The position numbers and the translations under genes were made by a program. From the NCBI GenBank assembly GCA_008330645.1, contig VLTN01000027.1, positions 372,001 through 436,000 of the forward strand: a DNA stretch of 64,000 bases, given 5' to 3'. Numbering within the stretch: the first letter of the stretch is position 1; every line of letters begins with the position of its first letter. The notes beneath the pieces were generated by a model. It made no database searches, was not told where the DNA came from, and worked only from the letters and a program-made list of their open reading frames with translations. Shown here piece by piece: positions 1 through 10,457 of the stretch. Source of the DNA: Cafeteria roenbergensis (lineage: Eukaryota > Sar > Bigyra > Bicosoecida > Cafeteriaceae).

Positions 1-1714
1 TCTGGGCCGCCTGGAGCCTTGCCACGTTCGCGGCGAGCGCCTGGGCCGCCTCGATGGCCGCCTGCTCCCTTGCGGCTGCTGCAGCCTCGGCCTGGGCCGC
101 CTTCTCCTCCCGCTGGCGTGCGATAAAGGCCTCCCAGGTGTTTCCGAACTGCTGGATCAGAACCGAGGTGACCAGTGACAGCACCAGAAAGTTGCACACG
201 AACACCACCAGCACGAAGTACACGGACGCTAGCGGGCCCTCGGCGCCCAGCACGGCGTACGCGAGGTCTGACCAGCCTTCGAGGCTGGCCGCCTGCACCA
301 CAACGTACAGGCCGTAGAGCACGTTCTGGAAGCTCTGCAGCCCCTGCAGCGGAAAGGACCCGGTGTCAGCACAGCGCCAAGCCGGATTGATGGTGCTGCA
401 GATGAGGCCTGCGGCCTCGGACGCAGGGGTTCCTTCCGGCACACAGAACGGCGCGGGCTCCGGGTCCGGCAGCTCTGCCTCCGGGAAGCCGCCTCCGGGC
501 AGAGGCGCGGCTGACGTGTCGACGCACCGACGCTGCAGGCTGAGGCCCAGCGACTCCACCCCAATGATGGCAAAGACGAAATAGAAGAAAACCATGACGA
601 CGAGGACGTTGAACAGGAAGGAGCAGGACCTGAACAGGGACACCAGAATGACCTGAAGGCCGGGGAGCGCCTCCACCGTGCGCACGACCCGAAACACGCG
701 AAGCGCTCGCAAGACCGTCACGTTGGCCGTCACGCCCTCCGAGAAGACGTCGACGAACATGACGACCAGCACGAGGAGGTCAGCAACATCCCAGGCGTTC
801 TGCAGATACCCCGGCTCCGCCACGCGGTCCCTTCGCCGGATGCGCCTCTCAATGGCCACAGCCTTCCACCGACGCTTTACTTGCATCCGGGTCGGCCCCT
901 CGGGCATAAGTCTCTCGGCCGGCAGGCCGTCCGGGTCCGTTGCGGCGGCGTTCGCCTTCCTCGCAGGAGTCGCACCGCCCCCTGCTGGCCTGACAGGCTC
1001 AGCCGCCGCCTGAAGCTGGCGCCGCATCTCCTGGCGGAGCATCCTCACGGACAGCACGGCGTGGATGAGCACGTCAGGGTCGAGAGCCTCTCTCACTAAG
1101 CGCGGCCCGGAGCCAATGGACACCGCGCGCGATAGGAGTCCCCGCGAGAGGATCTTCAGGACGGCTTCGGCCGCGAAGATGACCAGAGCGACGCGTTCCA
1201 CCATCGAGATCCACTCTGGGTCTGCCCCCACTGGCTGTGTGAAGAAGAGCGAGACGATGGAAACCACAATCGCAAGCGAGATGACGGCCCTGACCAGGGC
1301 GTGCTCCAAAACCCTGGACGCCAAGAAGCGTAACCTGGCGCCCCAGTGTGTGCTGGTGGGGCGTACCTTGCGCACCAGGGCCTTGTGGCCAGGCCACGCG
1401 GCAACTGGGGCAGAGTCGGCCGGAGAGCCCTTGGCACGCGTCGCGGTGTGCCGGTCCCAGTGGCCCAAATAGCGTCGCGCATACCTCCACACGGCCTCTC
1501 TGGAGGTGGCTGGCGACTCGCCACACACCCCGCCCTGCGCGCAGCAGGCTTTGCCGGGCTTGGGCAGCAGCAACGAGACTGTGTCCACCGGGTCCGCCTG
1601 GAGCAGGAAGAACCCCAGCACCGCCTGGCAGGCGCGTGTCGTCCAGTGCGGGCCGGCCGACCTGCCGGCGCCTTCGCTGCCGCCAGCGACCGGGCCCGGG
1701 GCGCTTGCTGCCAT
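1..1714 (-). CDS. Voltage-gated cation (calcium/sodium-type) channel, 3' part beyond window
   Basis: This is the 5' part of a channel gene on the minus strand, open from an ATG at 1714 to the left edge (571 codons, no intron needed). One complete six-helix voltage-gated unit is visible: S1 about residues 140-162, S2 178-196, S3 303-322, S4 323-345 with four arginines at every third position (LRALRVFRVVRTV), S5 367-388, a pore loop with SLEGWSDL around 470-485, and S6 497-519, followed by an Ala/Glu-rich coiled-coil tail. The glutamate in the EGW pore motif resembles the calcium-channel selectivity glutamate. The S2-S3 linker is unusually long (about 100 residues). The ATG is chosen for its ACC ATG G context and because an in-frame stop lies about 110 bases upstream. 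It could be the first repeat of a four-repeat channel or a one-repeat channel; the window does not decide. Confidence 0.85.
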   Translation of the reverse strand, partial: MAASAPGPVAGGSEGAGRSAGPHWTTRACQAVLGFFLLQADPVDTVSLLLPKPGKACCAQGGVCGESPATSREAVWRYARRYLGHWDRHTATRAKGSPADSAPVAAWPGHKALVRKVRPTSTHWGARLRFLASRVLEHALVRAVISLAIVVSIVSLFFTQPVGADPEWISMVERVALVIFAAEAVLKILSRGLLSRAVSIGSGPRLVREALDPDVLIHAVLSVRMLRQEMRRQLQAAAEPVRPAGGGATPARKANAAATDPDGLPAERLMPEGPTRMQVKRRWKAVAIERRIRRRDRVAEPGYLQNAWDVADLLVLVVMFVDVFSEGVTANVTVLRALRVFRVVRTVEALPGLQVILVSLFRSCSFLFNVLVVMVFFYFVFAIIGVESLGLSLQRRCVDTSAAPLPGGGFPEAELPDPEPAPFCVPEGTPASEAAGLICSTINPAWRCADTGSFPLQGLQSFQNVLYGLYVVVQAASLEGWSDLAYAVLGAEGPLASVYFVLVVFVCNFLVLSLVTSVLIQQFGNTWEAFIARQREEKAAQAEAAAAAREQAAIEAAQALAANVARLQAAQ

Positions 1715-2130
1715 GGTTGCCGAAGCGTCACTGGAGGCGAGCTCCAACAGCCGCCCGCGCTCCGCAGCTGGCCCGCCGCTTGGCCTGCTCCCCCTCGGCA
1801 AGGGGCGCCGCCGACCCGCGTCTCAAAGGCCTGGTGTGCCACAGGTCCGGTCTCGGGGCCGCCGCCCTGTATTCGCTGTCAACGCTGCCCGTCGCCGTGT
1901 CTTGTTGCCTCCGAGCCGGCAGAGGCGGACGAGTTGGGAGGAGAAAGGCGCTTGAAGCTCGTGGCCGTCAGTTGGGCGAGTATTCAGCGGAACTGAGCCA
2001 CGAATAGGACCCGACAGCCTCCGGGATTTGCCGGCAGAGCCGCACGCCAGCTCGGCCAACCCCAGCGTCTCGGCGCCGACGCGCGACGCCACTTGGCGTC
2101 AAGCGGCTCCCTGGAATCGCCACGCTTGCC
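1715..2130. promoter_or_regulatory. Shared upstream region of channel and WH2 genes
   Basis: These 416 bases separate two divergent start codons (1714 minus, 2131 plus). I see no convincing coding frame and no AATATT palindrome. It presumably holds both promoters and 5' leaders. Confidence 0.4.
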
Positions 2131-4805
2131 ATGGACGGACTCGAGCTACTTCGCGGCCTTGACGCCGTGCGCGTCCTGCGAAACCAGCGGCGCCTGGAGA
2201 TGCAGGCGCTAGACTCGGCGGCCATGACGGTTTTGGTAAGCGGCAGCAAACCACCCAGCCCGCCTGCGCCACGCTCCCGGCCGAAGCGAGCGCGCGGCCA
2301 CCGACATGCCCCGCCCTTTCGCACTGAATCGATGCCTTGCAGATCGCCTCGGCGGAGACCAAGGCTGCAACGGACCGGGTGGCGGCCCAGGCCGTCGCCG
2401 CAGCGCGCGACCCGCAACGCTTGCCCGGAGTGCAGGTGAGGGGCTCCCTTCTCGGGTGGCTTGCGAAGCCGCTGCTGCCCGGCGTCCGTGCGCCCGAACC
2501 GGTTCGCGCACACTCGCGCCTCGCGCACTACTGCGTCGTTCTGCCCGGCGACGGGGGAGCGTCTGCACACGCGCGGGGCGAAGAGGGGGGGCTCACAGGC
2601 CATGAAAGGGAGGGCGTAAAAAGAAACGGCGCCGAACGTTGGCCGCCGTCCAGGTCGAACGCTTCGAGAGCCGCACGCTCCCCGCAACGCCACTCGCAGT
2701 GGGTAAACGAGCAACTTGAGACCGTGGGCGCAGCCGTGGAGGCCATGGTGCGGCGTGCCAAGCAGCAGGCGAACCGCTCCCTGGCCTCTGCCATGCAAAA
2801 CGCAAGCAAGCTGCACGAGCCCGCGCAGTTCCGCGTGGCGGCACCCCTGTCTCTCGACAGGATGGTCGTGAGCGACGCCGTGGACGTTGACAGCGACGCC
2901 GAGGAGGAGCCCTCCTGCGCGGCTGCTTCCGGCGCGGGCGCCGTGAGCAAAATCGAGTTCCTTGAGCAGCAGCTGGAGGAGCTGCGCGCCCTAATGGAGG
3001 CGCAGGCCTTTGCAGGCGGGGCAGGCGCGGCGTCCGCTCCTGCTGCGGCGGGTGCGGCGAGCGATGCCACGGAAGCCGCCTCCCCCGAAGCGGCCGGCCG
3101 CGCTGCCGCGAGCCCGGGTGCCTACCACGACAGCCCCGGCGCGGCCTCGCACGCCTCCCGCGCCACGCGCGACCGCGCATCTGTGGACGCGCCCGCCCCG
3201 TCGGGGCCTTCCCAGGGCGTGCTGGAGCGGGCCGGCATCTTCGTGCCGGCCGGGCGGCCCTCCATGGTGGACCTGGTCGCCAAGGCCACGGCCACGGTGC
3301 AGCTGCGCAGCGTGTCCTCCTCCGGTGACGCTGCCGACGGGTCGGAGTCCGGGCCGGGAAACTCCGCGCCACGCACACCCGTTCGCCGCTTCGGCGGCGG
3401 AGGATCGGTGCACGATGCCAGCGCGGCCGGTGTGGGCGCCGGCGGGGCCGGCGGCGCTGGCGGCGGTGCTTCGGACAACAACATGACCGCTCTGCTGCGC
3501 TCTGCGATGCAGCAGCGCTTCGGGAGGGCCGGCGCCGCTCGCAACACCCGCGGCTGCATGTCTGGCGAGCTCAGCCCTATGAGCGACGTCACTGGCGTGA
3601 GCGACGACTCCGGGAGCGACGCTGGCACCGTCGGCAACAACGCAGCCGCTGCGTCCTCCCCGCTGCCCGCGGCCCCCATGCTGCGCGGCCTCGCCGGCTC
3701 CCGCCGCACCAGCTTCGGCCGCCGCAGCTCCTCCGGCGGCAAGCACGATGACGGCCGCCGCTCGAGCTCGAGCCGCCGCCGCTCCGGCATCCGCAAGTCG
3801 CTCGCGGGCGTCGGCCACAGCATCCCCGACGTGATCCACGAGGTCAGGCCTGCGAGCAGCGGCACGGCCGGAGGGTCCCGCCTCCAGCATGGCAGCGCAA
3901 GCGACGCCGAGGAGACGAAGAGCCCCACGCCCGAGGTCGAGTCCGACCGACCGTCGCTTCCCGTCGCGTCGGGTGCTGCCTCTGGCTCTGGCGCTGCCGG
4001 CTGGAGCGGGCGAGGCAGGCGCGGCATGCACCCCGCGGCCGCTGCCATTGCCGCCGCGGCCGCTGGGGGAGCTGGCGGGGCGCTGGCGTCGCCGGCCGCA
4101 TCCTCGCCTCGTGACAGCAGCCGCGCGGCTGGTGCCGACTCTGATGCCGCGTCCAATGTGCCTCTTGGCGGCACCCGGCCCCGCCAGCCGTTCCTGGGCG
4201 CAATCGCGGACTTCAACAAGGGGTCGCTGCGCCACCACGACGGCGGCTCCGCGAGCGAGGGAGAGTCAGCTGCGCGCCAGCCCCCCGCCGCAGCAGCTCG
4301 CCGTGGCCCGCCTGCCGGCCTGCTCGGTGCCATCCGCCAGCAGAAGGGAAGGCCCGAGGCCAAGGCGGCGCCCAAGCGCGCGGCCCCCGCCGAGGACCGC
4401 TCGGCCGCAGCAAACCGCCCCGTGCCGTCCAGAGCGGCGCCTTCCTTCGCGGCTGCGCTGCAGCAGGCTGCGGCCGAGGCCCAAAAGCGCCGTGCGGGCG
4501 CTCAAGCGGCGCCTTCCCCGCGCAATGCCCTTGGCTCCACCACGGCTGGCAACAAGAGCGGAAGCGAGGATGCCCCGCGCAAGGCCGCTCCCATGTCGCT
4601 GCTCGAGTCGATCAAGGGGTTCAAGGCCGGCGGCCTTCGCAAGACCGGTGGCCCAGCAAGGGCTGGCGCTGAGGCCTCGGCGGAGGCCGACGGGTCCGCG
4701 ACAGCACGGGCAGCCCCTCGCCCTGGGCCGCGCGCCGCCCCTCCCATGGGACTTGGGGCCATGATCCAAGGCGTCAAGCTTCGCAAGACTGGTCGCAAGC
4801 TTTGA
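2131..4805 (+). CDS. Multi-WH2 actin-binding protein (three exons)
   Basis: Exons are 2131-2235, 2343-2435 and 2700-4805, giving 767 residues; donors are GTAAGC and GTGAGG, acceptors CAG, both introns phase 0. The first 110 residues are helical, followed by an acidic stretch and a short coiled coil (IEFLEQQLEELRALMEAQ). The middle is Ala/Ser/Gly-rich and low in complexity. The C-terminus carries four spaced short motifs: FLGAIADFNKGSL (about 563), GLLGAIRQQKG (about 607), SLLESIKGFKAGGLRKT (from 699) and GLGAMIQGVKLRKTG (from 750). The last two fit the WH2 pattern, an amphipathic helix LLxxI followed by LRKT, which binds monomeric actin; the first two are weaker. No proline-rich VCA module or FH2 domain is visible. 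The likely role is actin nucleation or sequestration, inferred from these motifs only. Confidence 0.7.
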
Positions 4806-5012
4806 GCCGGCGCCACGAGTCGCCAAGCGTGGGAGGCATCCCCACGAAATGTAAGTACGAAAGCACGACATGCGTGGAACGATTGACTTGATAAAGCTTG
4901 GGCATGTACATGTGTGTGAACCAGGAGCGCCTTTGCCGGGCAGGTCGACCTGCAACGCTGCCCTGGGCCCGCTTGGCGCTCGCATGTCACGCGTGCCACT
5001 CCGGCCGGAAGC

Positions 5013-7559
5013 CTAGTGGGAACTCGCGGCTGCTGCCGACGCGGCGGACGCTCGGCCGGGCGACGCAAACGACACGCGGGCGCTGCCTCTCTGGCTCCTC
5101 CTGGATGCAGCTGACGCCCGTGCCGGGCCCTCCGCGGCCCAGGACACTCGTCCGCTCGGCCGACGGGCCGCACTGGACCGAATGCTGGGCATCCTCGGCC
5201 CCTCCTGGAGTCCCTGCCACCCTTGGTCATCAAGCGGGCCGTGCAGGCTTTCGGCGTACAGGCTCATGTCTGCCGCGTCGCCCACCGAGGCAATCGTCCT
5301 GCTCGGGAGGATTAGCTCGTCTGGCCTTGCAAGCTGCTGTTTCACCCTTGACAGGTCCTTCTTCTTTGCCGCTGTCCGCTGCTTGTACGCAGCCAAGCGG
5401 CTTTGCGCAACTTGCTGCCAGTACGCGAAGGAGCGAAGGTTGTCCGCCTCCTTCTCCAGCCGCCGCGTCAGGACCTCCTTCGTGTGCACCTGCTGCGCCT
5501 TTGCTCGCGCGAACGCGACGGACTGCTCCTTCTGAGCCAGAAGGCGGGCCCCGATGATGCTGCTCTGCACTCTTCGCGTAGGGAACCAGCGGTGGTGGTG
5601 GTGGGGCTCAAGGCGGCCGAGGCGGTGAGTGATTACTCCACCGTCGCGGTTCAAGTTGGCTCGCCACAAGCCCTCGTACATGACGTCCCCGCGGTAGGGG
5701 ATAGACCCTGCCAAGGGGGCAGACCCTTCCAGTGAAGGGTCTCCGCTCTCTGGGACGTCGCGGGGTCCTTCGATGGCCTGCTGGGGGGGGGCGCTCCGCA
5801 GCGCCGCCAGGTCTGCTTCCAGCGCCTCCATCCTTGCCTCTGCATCGCTTTGGGGTGGGCCGGTCAGCGACGCTAGCTTCGAGCTGTTTGTGGCCGCAGC
5901 GCTGGCTCGGACGATGCTCCGAGGGCTCACGCGAGCACGGCTGCCGCCGCCTTCGCTGGCGACGCGCCGGCGCGCGGCTCGCCTCGCTGCATCGCGGTGG
6001 ACATTCCCAATGTTGACCAAGCCACGCCCGTGACGGAACCCCAGTTTGTGCATGCCATAGTACCGTGCATCACACTCGGTCGCGTCGGTTTCGCCATGCC
6101 CGTGGCGCAGTCCGTAGGCGAAGCTCCCAACGTACTTGCCGATGGCGCGGTCCAGAACGATCCCCCTTCCGTGGAGCTGCCCGTCCCTCCAGGTGCCGCT
6201 TTGCGTCAAGTCCCCGACGGCAGAAGACCCCACACCGTCCATCAGGGACAGACTCCCAAAGTGCCCCTTCCAGCGGGAGCCCGACGCGTCTGTCAGCTCA
6301 CCTTGGCCGTGGGGTTGGCCGCTCGAGAACTCGCCCGTGAACTCGGAGCCGTCGACAAACTTGATGTTTCCGGCCCCGTGTGGCATCCCGTCCATGTACT
6401 CGTCGCCGTGGAGCAGGGACATCTTTTCGTGGAACCCCGGCGTTCCGAATGTGCCGCGGTACACGTCACCGTTGGCGAATACCAGAGTGCCTTCTCCGCG
6501 GCGCCACTCCCGCTCTAGCCGACCGGTGTACCGGCCTTGCGCGTTAATCTCCACGCCAAGGCCGTGGCGGCGCCCCAGCCTCCACTGGCCCGAGTAGAAC
6601 CCGCGCTCGTCCCGGAACTTGTACATGCCTCGGCCGTGCTGCAGGCGCACGACCCGCACGCCCCGCATCGTGACGGCGGTGTACGAGTCTGGGAGCTGGT
6701 CCTTGGCCCACGGCCCCTTTTGCGTCATCGGCTTGCCGATTCCGCGTTTGGACATGGCCAGCGCAAAGTCCGCCCAGTTCAGCTTGTGCGTCGCAACGTA
6801 AGCAAGCCGTCTCCCGCGGTCCTCCTCTTCGAACTTGATCTCCCACGCGTTGAAGCGGAGAGGCAGCACCGTCTCCACCAGCCGGGCCGTGAACCCGCGT
6901 CCTTTGTCTCCCTCCCGCCCCGCAATGATGCGGCGCATCCTCTCCTCGAGGTGTGCTAGCTCGGGTTCCAGCTCGGCCACCTGGGCCCTGAGCTGCCGCG
7001 CGCGCTCCACTCTAGCCGCCTTGATTTCGTCGAGGGTAGAGCCTGCCACGGGAGCAGTCGGGGCGTCGATGAGCTGTTTGCGCACGTCTTTGAGTCTGAT
7101 CGACGCTTCCTCGATTCTGAGCCGCGCCGCGACCAGCTCCGGGTCGTCGTCGTCGAGTCCCGCGCTGAGCCAGGCCTGCAGCGACTCCTGGTCCACTTGG
7201 TCCGGGACGTCGAGGCAAAACACGCCCACGCTCCCGCGATACGTCCCGTCCTCGAGCGCGTCCGGCTCCAGTTTTGGCTGAACGCTCTCTCTGATGTAGT
7301 AGAGCGCTGGCAGCGGCAAGCAGTCATTCTTCCATGTTTCTGGCATCACGACGGCTCCTGATCGCTCCTCTTGCAGAAAGACCACATCGCAGCGAAAGAG
7401 ATGGTCCAGCGTTTCCTTGTCCAGGCGATAGCGAGGGATTTGCTTGATGGTGGACGCGTCGCCCTCGAAACCGACTCGCACGTACAGGAACGCCTTGGGA
7501 AGGCTCGAAAACCGCTTCTTCTCGGCCCGCAGCGCCTCCGACCGGCGGGCATTGGCCAT
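5013..7559 (-). CDS. MORN-repeat protein with coiled-coil tail
   Basis: Single exon, 848 residues from the ATG at 7559 (MANARRSEALRAEKKRF). The frame stays open further upstream, but that part lies in the shared promoter. The N-terminal 200 residues are globular and unrecognised. Residues about 310-515 hold a run of MORN repeats (for example FYSGQWRLGRRHGLG, YRGTF, FTGEFSSGQPHGQGEL, YVGSFAYGLRHGHG). A basic coiled coil follows at about 670-740, then a Ser/Ala-rich end. MORN repeats form extended beta hairpins and are common in ciliary and membrane-associated scaffolds; a cytoskeletal or ciliary role is inferred from this and from the ciliary genes nearby. It is transcribed divergently from the FYVE gene. 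Confidence 0.85.
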   Translation of the reverse strand: MANARRSEALRAEKKRFSSLPKAFLYVRVGFEGDASTIKQIPRYRLDKETLDHLFRCDVVFLQEERSGAVVMPETWKNDCLPLPALYYIRESVQPKLEPDALEDGTYRGSVGVFCLDVPDQVDQESLQAWLSAGLDDDDPELVAARLRIEEASIRLKDVRKQLIDAPTAPVAGSTLDEIKAARVERARQLRAQVAELEPELAHLEERMRRIIAGREGDKGRGFTARLVETVLPLRFNAWEIKFEEEDRGRRLAYVATHKLNWADFALAMSKRGIGKPMTQKGPWAKDQLPDSYTAVTMRGVRVVRLQHGRGMYKFRDERGFYSGQWRLGRRHGLGVEINAQGRYTGRLEREWRRGEGTLVFANGDVYRGTFGTPGFHEKMSLLHGDEYMDGMPHGAGNIKFVDGSEFTGEFSSGQPHGQGELTDASGSRWKGHFGSLSLMDGVGSSAVGDLTQSGTWRDGQLHGRGIVLDRAIGKYVGSFAYGLRHGHGETDATECDARYYGMHKLGFRHGRGLVNIGNVHRDAARRAARRRVASEGGGSRARVSPRSIVRASAAATNSSKLASLTGPPQSDAEARMEALEADLAALRSAPPQQAIEGPRDVPESGDPSLEGSAPLAGSIPYRGDVMYEGLWRANLNRDGGVITHRLGRLEPHHHHRWFPTRRVQSSIIGARLLAQKEQSVAFARAKAQQVHTKEVLTRRLEKEADNLRSFAYWQQVAQSRLAAYKQRTAAKKKDLSRVKQQLARPDELILPSRTIASVGDAADMSLYAESLHGPLDDQGWQGLQEGPRMPSIRSSAARRPSGRVSWAAEGPARASAASRRSQRGSARVSFASPGRASAASAAAASSH

Positions 7560-7796
7560 GACCCCAGGCCTCACGCGGCGAGGGCCGTGCCCGCCAGCCC
7601 GAGGGCGAGCGCCTTGGGCGGCTGGAGCTCGATGGCTCTGCTGCTGGTGCGGCGCCTGCAGCAAGGCGGCGACGCTTGCAACGTGCAAGGCGGAGCTCGC
7701 TCCCCAGCGGCCAAGGCAGGCTCCCCTCCCCTGGGCCAATCGCCTCGGCCGGCTTGCCGAGGGTGGCGAGGCGACGAGTTGCGTGTTTCGCGGCAG

Positions 7797-7812
7797 CGGC
7801 AATATTTGACGG
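7797..7812. promoter_or_regulatory. AAATATTG palindrome in bidirectional promoter 1
   Basis: On the minus strand the core reads GTCAAATATTGCCGC. It lies 242 bases from the MORN gene ATG and 174 from the FYVE gene ATG. It is one of four matching sites in divergent promoters of this window. Confidence 0.5.
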
Positions 7813-7979
7813 CCTGCCAGCAACCGCCCATCGATTGCCACCCGCTGTTCAGGTCCACTCCCTGCGGCTCACCCCACGGATCCCGTCCACCCCATTCACC
7901 TGCAGGGCGGGGGCCGGCAACGCCAGTGTCGGCCCGAGCTGCCAGCGCGTCGGAGGCCTTGACGCGAGACTTGGAACGA

Positions 7980-9761
7980 ATGGCAACCTGGTCCAGCAGC
8001 AGCGAGCCAGGGCTGCCGCCCCTTGGGCCGTCGCGGCCCTACCTCACGCCTCAGCAGCAGCTCCACGGTGCTGGAACCCCGCATTCAGCAGAGGCGCCCA
8101 GTCATGTGGGACCCTGCGAGGCGCCGCGAAGCGCGGAAGAGCAACGGAGGAGGCGGCGCCAGCATGCGCGCCGCATCGGCGAGCCCCAGCTGCTGCCGGA
8201 ATGGAAGCGTCGCCCGCGAGATGCTGCCGCGGTTCCGCATCGTCTGGTGAGGGACGTTCTTCGCGCCGCGGGGGCGTCCCCTGGGTCGGAGGTATCCACC
8301 GAGCGAGTTGTGCAAGCCGTGCAAGAGCTGCGCCTCGCTGACAAGGAGGGTGTGCCCACCATCGAGGCCGTGGCAAGGGCCGCGCTGCGAAGCGCCGGGA
8401 AGCAGCGGGAGAGGGCCGCCCGGCGCGGGTCGAGCGCGAGTGGCGCGCCAAGGGAGAGCGCCAGCGCGGCCGCCAGCGCGGCTGCCAGCGCAGTTGCCAC
8501 AGGCAGCCGTGCCGGGGGAGGCGCCGCCGCTCGCAACGCCTCCGCTGCCGCCTCTGGCCCCGGGGAGGGCTCCGCCGACGGGGCGGGTAGAACTTCTGCC
8601 AGTGCCGGTGCCGGTGCCGGTGCTGGTGCTGGCGAACGCGGCGTGAGAGCGCCGGCGCGCTCTGGCGACGAGGCCCCGTCAAACGGAGCCCCGGGCGGCG
8701 CCCATGCCAAGCTCCCCCTCCGCGTCCCAGCCGGGAAGACGGCGTCCACGCTGATGCCTGTCACGGGGGTGTGGACTGGCGCGGACCTGGCGACGGCGGT
8801 GGGGTCGCTGGTGGGCAGCTTTCGCCCGCCCGACCCTTCCAGCGCTGGGCGCATGGCGCCTTCGTCGGCGGCGCCTGCGGCAGGAGCCGGCAAAGCGACC
8901 GCGCCGTGGGAGCCGTCCTCGGAATCAGAGCCCGAGTCGGGGTCGGGCTCCCGGCCAAGCGTCCCGCCGTCGCAGCTCGCCCGCGTGTCGCCGCCTGGCA
9001 GCCGGACGCCCCCCGGCTCCCTGCCACCCTCAGCCCCGACGCTGCCGCCGGCGTCCCCGGCGCGGCGTGCCTCTCCGCCAGCGTCCCCTCCCGCGGACGC
9101 ACGGGCAGCAGCAGCCGCAGCAGCAGCCCAGAGGCGAAGGGGTTTCATCGCCGCGATGAACCCCTCCGCCGTCACGAGCCCGTCAGCCCCGTCGTCGCCA
9201 GCACTGCCCGCGCGGGGCCCCACCGATGTGACTAGGGAAGCCCCTTCAGACCCCCGGGCGGCTCCCCAAGGGCGCGAAGGGGGCGGAGGTTACGGCTACG
9301 TGGGGCCTGTGCCGGCCCCGTCGCGCTCGACGCCGGCGACGGGCCGAATTTCGCCGCAGGCAGAGCTGGACCCCGGGGCGGAGGAGTGGGGAGCGACCGC
9401 GGCGAGGGTGCGGGAGTCGGCCGGCATGCCGCCGCCCGCGGCGCTGGGAGGGCTGATGCCGGCTTGGGAGGAGGACGACGCGCGGACGTCGTGCCCCGTG
9501 TGCGGGAAGCGGTTCGTGACGCTGGGAGTGGTCTCGTCGCTCATGGGAGCGATGGGTATCCGGGAGAATGGCAGACCCAGGCGGAGGCACCACTGCCGAT
9601 GCTGCGGATCCCTGGTTTGCAGCAAGTGCTCCCAGTTCGAGGCCGTCATCCCGGCGCTGGGGATGCGGGCCGGCAGCGTGCGCCTGTGCTGCTGCTGCGC
9701 GCTCGACGCAAGGCGCTCCGACTTGAAGGTTGTCATGTCGAGCTGGTCGAAGCGGCGCTAG
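7980..9761 (+). CDS. FYVE-type zinc-finger protein
   Basis: Single exon, 593 residues, starting at MATWSSSSEPGLPP. The N-terminal 150 residues are Arg-rich and partly helical (VRDVLRAAG, VVQAVQELRLADKEGVPTIEAVARAAL). A long Ala/Ser/Pro/Gly-rich linker follows, including a perfect Ala-Gly run coded by a GTGCCG/GTGCTG repeat at about 8600-8632. The C-terminus (about 504-575) has four cysteine pairs: CPVC, then RRRHHCRCCG, CSKC and CCCC. This is the FYVE signature, which binds phosphatidylinositol 3-phosphate on endosomes. The loop between the first pair and RRRHHC is long (about 23 residues) and I do not see the usual WxxD motif in front, so lipid binding is likely but not certain. Confidence 0.8.
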   Translation: MATWSSSSEPGLPPLGPSRPYLTPQQQLHGAGTPHSAEAPSHVGPCEAPRSAEEQRRRRRQHARRIGEPQLLPEWKRRPRDAAAVPHRLVRDVLRAAGASPGSEVSTERVVQAVQELRLADKEGVPTIEAVARAALRSAGKQRERAARRGSSASGAPRESASAAASAAASAVATGSRAGGGAAARNASAAASGPGEGSADGAGRTSASAGAGAGAGAGERGVRAPARSGDEAPSNGAPGGAHAKLPLRVPAGKTASTLMPVTGVWTGADLATAVGSLVGSFRPPDPSSAGRMAPSSAAPAAGAGKATAPWEPSSESEPESGSGSRPSVPPSQLARVSPPGSRTPPGSLPPSAPTLPPASPARRASPPASPPADARAAAAAAAAQRRRGFIAAMNPSAVTSPSAPSSPALPARGPTDVTREAPSDPRAAPQGREGGGGYGYVGPVPAPSRSTPATGRISPQAELDPGAEEWGATAARVRESAGMPPPAALGGLMPAWEEDDARTSCPVCGKRFVTLGVVSSLMGAMGIRENGRPRRRHHCRCCGSLVCSKCSQFEAVIPALGMRAGSVRLCCCCALDARRSDLKVVMSSWSKRR

Positions 9762-10457
9762 CGGCGCGCCAGGAGGCAGCTTCGACTCGTTGCGTGAGCG
9801 GCGCCCGTGAGCAAAGGTTCGCTCGTGCTTGCCTGGGCGCGCACGTGTGCTTCACGGTCTGGCGCCAGGGTGGATAGGTCGCAAACTTATGGCGCGCAAG
9901 AACTGGTTTGCTCGCCATGCATTCACAATTGCAGTCGTGGGCGAGGCGGCACTACCAATCGAGCCCGCAAGCCGCGGCGCTCTTGCAATCTCAACGCACC
10001 CAGAACGCAAGTGTGCACCCCCAACCTCAAGGTCCGCGCGGCGGGCAGCTTGCCACCAAGCCCCAAGGGGTGACGGCAAGGCCCAGAGAGGGGCAGTGGC
10101 GACGCTGATGTCTGAGCGGCGGCCGACCTCTGGACGACCGGTTGGTTCCGGCCGTGGACATTGTAGCTGCCGGCTTCGACGCACTAGGGCGGGAACGCGG
10201 CCAGCAGGAGAGGGGCGAAGCGCAGCGCCCAGGATGGAGGCAGAGCGAAGGCCTTGACGCGTGCTCTTGCGACCATGTCTTGCTGCTGTCGAGAGGGGCG
10301 CGGGGCGGGGGTGGCGAGAGGCCGTGCGCAGCAGCGAACCTCGACGCCTGCTGCGGCCACGCTCGATGGCCATGCTCCCGTCAAGGGGATGCAGTCTAGC
10401 ATGGTGCCCCAGCCCGTGCAGTGCTCCCTCGCGCACACAGTCGTCACGTGCCCTGAG
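9762..10457. other. Gene-free stretch between FYVE and Myb genes
   Basis: These 696 bases lie between two convergent genes. I found no credible start, splice chain or RNA gene. They presumably hold both 3' untranslated regions and terminators. Confidence 0.4.

Noticed and set aside
2991-4375. Two overlapping 415-417 codon antisense frames opposite the WH2 gene
   Set aside because: Low-complexity shadows without start context or domains; the sense frame has WH2 motifs and good splice sites.
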